Source: Phycisphaerales bacterium
Lineage (GTDB): Bacteria; Planctomycetota; Phycisphaerae; Phycisphaerales; SM1A02
Assembly: GCA_028278245.1 (NCBI GenBank)
Contig: JANQEQ010000119.1
Coordinates: forward strand, 1 to 37,340
Reading direction: 5' to 3'
DNA length: 37,340 bases
Part shown: piece after piece, positions 34,600 to 37,340 of the stretch
Position numbering within the stretch: the first letter of the stretch is position 1
How the letters are laid out: every line of letters starts with the position of its first letter
The notes under the pieces: model-generated
What the model was told of the DNA's origin: nothing
Databases searched by the model: none
Seen by the model: only the letters and a program-made list of their open reading frames with translations
Translations under genes and position numbers: made by a program

Positions 34600-36810
34600 A
34601 TGAAACGCATGGAAATGAAAGGAAAACCTGCAATCAAAGTCGCAATTGTGTTGTTTCCATTTTTGTTTTCGACAACAACTGCAGTTGCCGCTGATAACTC
34701 GTACGTACCGCATGCCGGTGGATTCTGGAATGTGCCCGGCAACTGGAGCCAGGGCAGTGTTCCCAACGCCAATGACGATGTTCGCGTCGTTGTCAGCGGT
34801 GGCTCACACAAAGCGGTTGATTACAACTGGACGGGAAGTACCGCTTTCGATGACATGACAATCGATGGTGGCACATCCGGACAGTATGGTGCGATCTGGC
34901 AGCTTCAGGGCGAGATTCTTGCGAACGAAATGTTTTTGGGAAATGTCGGAGAAGCGTGGCACTGGATGGAAAGCGATGCACTTCTTTGGTTGCTCGATGA
35001 TCTGTATGTTGGTTACCAGGATCCCGGCCCCGGGCACTTTTACATGGCTTGCACCTCGAACGGTTTGATCGTGAACGATAATTCTTACGTCGGTTACTCA
35101 GGTCCTGGGGATTTTGATCACATCATGGGCACGCATATTTGCAACCATTTGTTTGTTGGTCAAAGTGATCAGGGAACCTATTGGCTAAAAGGCTCGGAGG
35201 AGTCGAGCATACTGGAGCCACAGTACTACATCATCGTGGGCAATGGCGACGTTGGTCTCTTCGAACAAACCGGGGGTCATGTGAACAACATGGACGCCTT
35301 TCTGGGTATCGGCTTAAATCCAGGCGGTGAGGGTACTTACAACATGAAAGGCGGAACAGTTGATATCGATCGTATCTCCATCGGATACGCCGGTGATGGA
35401 TATTTCAATCACACTGGTGGCGTTGTCAACACCGATGGAAATGTCAATATTGGCGTGTATGACGCTCAACCGCATCGCGCGTGGTACAAAATATCAGACA
35501 CCGATGGGGATCCTGAATTAAACATTGGTGGTGACCTCAATATCGGGGAAATCTCGTTGGCAAAATTTGAACAGAATAGCGGCGGGACCACAACGGTCGA
35601 TGGCAACATTGAAATTTGGGAAGGCGCTCCTGGTGATTACAGCTATCTTTACCTGGGGCTCAATGCGGATTGGATTGAAGCTGCTCAAGTCATCAACCAC
35701 TCTGGTTATTACGACCAGGATGGCGGCACGATGAGCACGCCCAGCTTAACCAATGACTCCACCTACGGCATCAACATTGACAACAATGCCGATTTGCGTG
35801 CAACGAATGTGACCAATAACGCTGGTACATTCTGGATGTGGCGTAATGCAGAGCTCCGCGGTGAGTATGCCGGCGGTGGTATGTATTTCATGTGCAACTT
35901 TACCAACAACGCAACATTCCAGATGGGGAATGCATCTTTCAACGGAGGAACTTTCACCGGACATCTCACCAATCATGGCACATTCAATTACTATCAAGGC
36001 GATTTCAGTGACAGTACTCTGACCAACTACGGCACGTTCAACTGTAACAATCCCTTTACCTGTAATCGTCTGGTGCAGAACGCTTATGCGTACAACGTGA
36101 CAACGAGCGCACCGATCACTGCCTACGGTTCAGGTTATGCCAATGCGTTTGAAAACAATGCCAATCTAACGATTCAATCAGGTGCGGCAGTCACAGTGGT
36201 CAATTCCCCCCTGGTTAATAATGATAATTTCTACGCGGGTGGTACTGTCAACGGCGATGTCGTAAACAATGATTACCTGAATCCCGGTGTTGGAACCTCA
36301 GCTCATGGTGAGTTGTATATCGATGGTGACTTTACTCAGTCAAGCTCAGGATTTTTCCGCTCTCGCATCGGTGGTACGATGCCTGTGACGGAATTTGATC
36401 GGATCAGAATCACCGGCCACGCCACACTCGCCGGTACCCTGCAGGTGCTCCTAACTGATGAATTCACACCCGAACTTGGGGATTCTTTCCGCGTCATGAT
36501 CGCCAACGGAGGATACACCGGGCAATTTACCAACGAGAGCCTGCCGGCGCTTCCGGCCGGCCTGGAATGGGAGGTTATTTACACCTCCATCCACGTGCAG
36601 TTGAATGTGGTTGAGGAAGGTGATCCATGCCCTGCCGATCTCACCGGTGATGATCAGGTGAACATTGATGATATCTTTGCCGTACTGGGATTATGGGGTC
36701 CGTGCCCGCCACCATGCCCTCCGTACTGTATCGGTGATCTCACCGAAGACTGCAGCGTCAATATCGATGACATCTTTGCCATCCTTGGCCAGTGGGGTCT
36801 TTGTGATTGA
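34600..36810 (+). CDS. Secreted beta-repeat protein with dockerin-like module
   Basis: 736 residues from the ATG at 34600, with GAGG 8 nt upstream; the in-frame ATG at 34540 lies inside the leader hairpin. Signal peptide about 1-30 (ending AVAA). The protein opens with GFWNVPGNWSQGSVPNAND, a common start of planctomycete/PEP-CTERM-associated repeat proteins. It continues with short Gly-rich beta repeats (FLGIGLNPGGEGTYNMKGG, SIGYAGDGYFNHTGGVV), then Asn/Thr/Phe-rich repeats (LTNHGTFNYYQGDFS, LTNYGTFNCNN), as expected for a long beta-helix or autotransporter-like stalk. Near the C-terminus are a passenger-type segment (FDRIRITGHATLAGTLQVLL) and finally the dockerin-like module (coding bases 36625-36807). 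A structural surface role is likely. It stands alone and is divergent from the third sigma/kinase operon. Confidence 0.83.
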   Translation: MKRMEMKGKPAIKVAIVLFPFLFSTTTAVAADNSYVPHAGGFWNVPGNWSQGSVPNANDDVRVVVSGGSHKAVDYNWTGSTAFDDMTIDGGTSGQYGAIWQLQGEILANEMFLGNVGEAWHWMESDALLWLLDDLYVGYQDPGPGHFYMACTSNGLIVNDNSYVGYSGPGDFDHIMGTHICNHLFVGQSDQGTYWLKGSEESSILEPQYYIIVGNGDVGLFEQTGGHVNNMDAFLGIGLNPGGEGTYNMKGGTVDIDRISIGYAGDGYFNHTGGVVNTDGNVNIGVYDAQPHRAWYKISDTDGDPELNIGGDLNIGEISLAKFEQNSGGTTTVDGNIEIWEGAPGDYSYLYLGLNADWIEAAQVINHSGYYDQDGGTMSTPSLTNDSTYGINIDNNADLRATNVTNNAGTFWMWRNAELRGEYAGGGMYFMCNFTNNATFQMGNASFNGGTFTGHLTNHGTFNYYQGDFSDSTLTNYGTFNCNNPFTCNRLVQNAYAYNVTTSAPITAYGSGYANAFENNANLTIQSGAAVTVVNSPLVNNDNFYAGGTVNGDVVNNDYLNPGVGTSAHGELYIDGDFTQSSSGFFRSRIGGTMPVTEFDRIRITGHATLAGTLQVLLTDEFTPELGDSFRVMIANGGYTGQFTNESLPALPAGLEWEVIYTSIHVQLNVVEEGDPCPADLTGDDQVNIDDIFAVLGLWGPCPPPCPPYCIGDLTEDCSVNIDDIFAILGQWGLCD

Positions 36811-37068
36811 TGCAAGGAGTAAGTGTTAGTCGGATCTAATTTTTCGATCAGTTTATGGATCGATGGACTCACCCTCAGCGAGACAACTGAGGGTGTTTTC
36901 TCATGGATGAAGAAATAATTCTCCCTAAAAGCTATTACCATTCTACTAGTTCAGGGGCTTTGACGTTGATGTCGAATTGAAGTGATTATTGTGAAAGCAA
37001 ACTCGTCAGAATGCGCGCCCGCTTTGCACTCTGAAGAACGGGTTCGTCCTCCTGGATCGTGCAGGCGG
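36811..37068. other. Convergent intergenic region with a terminator
   Basis: This region lies between the repeat/dockerin gene and the partial AbgT gene on the other strand. Apart from the terminator-like hairpin (36871-36901) I see no gene. Base composition changes sharply at about 37040, where the GC-rich AbgT-linked sequence begins. Confidence 0.4.
36871..36901 (+). terminator. Rho-independent terminator after the repeat/dockerin gene
   Basis: ACCCTCAG (36871-36878) and CTGAGGGT (36887-36894) form a perfect 8-bp stem with an 8-base loop, followed by GTTTTCT. It lies 61 nt after the stop codon of the gene ending at 36810 and is the clearest intrinsic terminator in the window. Confidence 0.75.
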
Positions 37069-37340
37069 CTACGGATACACGTACGGCGCCTGCAGCCCCA
37101 ACGGAATACCGATCCACCAGTACACCAGCAGGAATCCCGTCCACAGAATCAGGAACGCCAAAGAGTACGGTAGCATCAGTGACACCAGCGTGCCGATGCC
37201 CGTGCCGCGTACGTAGCGCTGGCAGAACACGACCACCAGCGGGAAATACGGCATCATCGGCGTGATGATGTTCGTCGAGGAGTCGCCCACGCGGTACGCC
37301 GCTTGCGTCAACTCCGGCGAGAGGCCAAGGCTCATCAGCA
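37069..37340 (-). CDS. AbgT-family transporter, C-terminal part (cut by window edge)
   Basis: The frame runs off the right edge, so only the last ~90 residues are seen. SPELTQAAYRVGDSSTNIIT, MMPYFPLVVVFCQRYV and GIGTLVSLMLPYSLAF are strongly conserved in the C-terminal half of AbgT transporters (p-aminobenzoyl-glutamate or related dicarboxylate/drug efflux). Two membrane helices are visible. The Met at 37335 is internal, since the family sequence continues upstream of it. The gene is GC-richer than the rest of the window and is probably unrelated to the surface-protein genes. Confidence 0.85.
   Translation of the reverse strand, partial: LMSLGLSPELTQAAYRVGDSSTNIITPMMPYFPLVVVFCQRYVRGTGIGTLVSLMLPYSLAFLILWTGFLLVYWWIGIPLGLQAPYVYP

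Larger units (their letters stand above)
10045..36807 (+). repeat. Seven copies of a ~61-codon dockerin-like module coding sequence
   Basis: Copies lie at the 3' ends of seven plus-strand genes: 10045-10227, 15090-15269, 22543-22725, 23974-24153, 29877-30059, 30857-31039 and 36625-36807. Each encodes C-x-x-DLT-x-D-x-x-VNIDDIF-x-(L/I)LG-(L/x)-WG-x-C, a Cys/Pro linker (PDPCPPYC or close to it), then a second DLT-x-DC-x-(V/I)NIDDIF-x-ILG-x-WG-x-C. Calcium-loop positions 1, 5, 9 and 12 of the dockerin type I motif (D, D, N, D) are kept in both repeats of every copy. Protein identity is higher than DNA identity, which indicates selection on the protein and not recent DNA duplication. Confidence 0.85.

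Noticed and set aside
10045-36807. CRISPR or short tandem DNA repeats
   Set aside because: The only dispersed repeats are protein-coding dockerin-like modules kilobases apart; no short direct repeats with regular spacers were seen.
7897-36810. A cellulosome
   Set aside because: Dockerin-like modules are present, but there is no cohesin scaffold and none of the tagged proteins is a recognisable cellulase or hemicellulase. The one glycosidase (434-3775) has no such module.

Overview
The window looks like accessory chromosome of a planctomycete, most likely of the class Phycisphaerae. Three features seen in the sequence point there: seven secreted proteins end in the same two-repeat dockerin-like module; ECF sigma factor genes overlap genes for large membrane Ser/Thr kinases with TPR-type tails, as known for the planctomycete 'STK' ECF groups; and many large secreted proteins carry lamin-tail, FG-GAP or fiber-like domains. 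No tRNA, rRNA, CRISPR array, transposase or phage packaging gene was recognised.

Layout. (1) 434-3775: a secreted GH38-type alpha-mannosidase. (2) 4162-7663, minus strand: a small operon of ECF sigma factor, single-pass membrane protein with a Pro/His-rich tail (probable sigma regulator) and a secreted CotH-family protein with an EF-hand. (3) 7897-15272, plus strand, divergent from (2): CotH/lamin-tail/dockerin protein, VTC-type polyphosphate polymerase-like protein, DUF4956 membrane protein, HlyD-like adaptor, and a second CotH/lamin-tail/dockerin protein. (4) 15391-18284: Ser/Thr kinase and ECF sigma factor coupled by an ATGA overlap. (5) 18393-24156: fiber-like protein, matrixin-like metalloprotease, second fiber-like protein, small dockerin protein, FG-GAP propeller with dockerin. 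(6) 24464-27530, minus strand: ECF sigma factor and kinase, overlapping. (7) 27866-31042: fiber-like protein with a self-cleaving S74 domain, small dockerin protein, FG-GAP dockerin protein, which repeats the order of the last three genes of (5). (8) 31066-34318, minus strand: ECF sigma factor and a kinase with a zinc-finger-like N-terminus. (9) 34600-36810: secreted repeat protein with dockerin, behind a structured GC-rich leader. (10) 37069 to the right edge: C-terminal part of an AbgT-family transporter.

Working hypothesis (inference). Each sigma/regulator pair sits beside or divergent from an operon of exported proteins, and the dockerin-like module, with six conserved cysteines and two calcium-loop repeats, is the shared tag on most of those products. 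The window may therefore encode several parallel circuits (membrane sensor kinase or sigma regulator, sigma factor, surface protein cassette) that build or change a cell-surface or extracellular layer. The CotH-VTC-DUF4956-HlyD operon would add secreted protein phosphorylation and perhaps polyphosphate or export. No cohesin-like or other receptor for the module is visible here, so how these proteins are anchored remains open.
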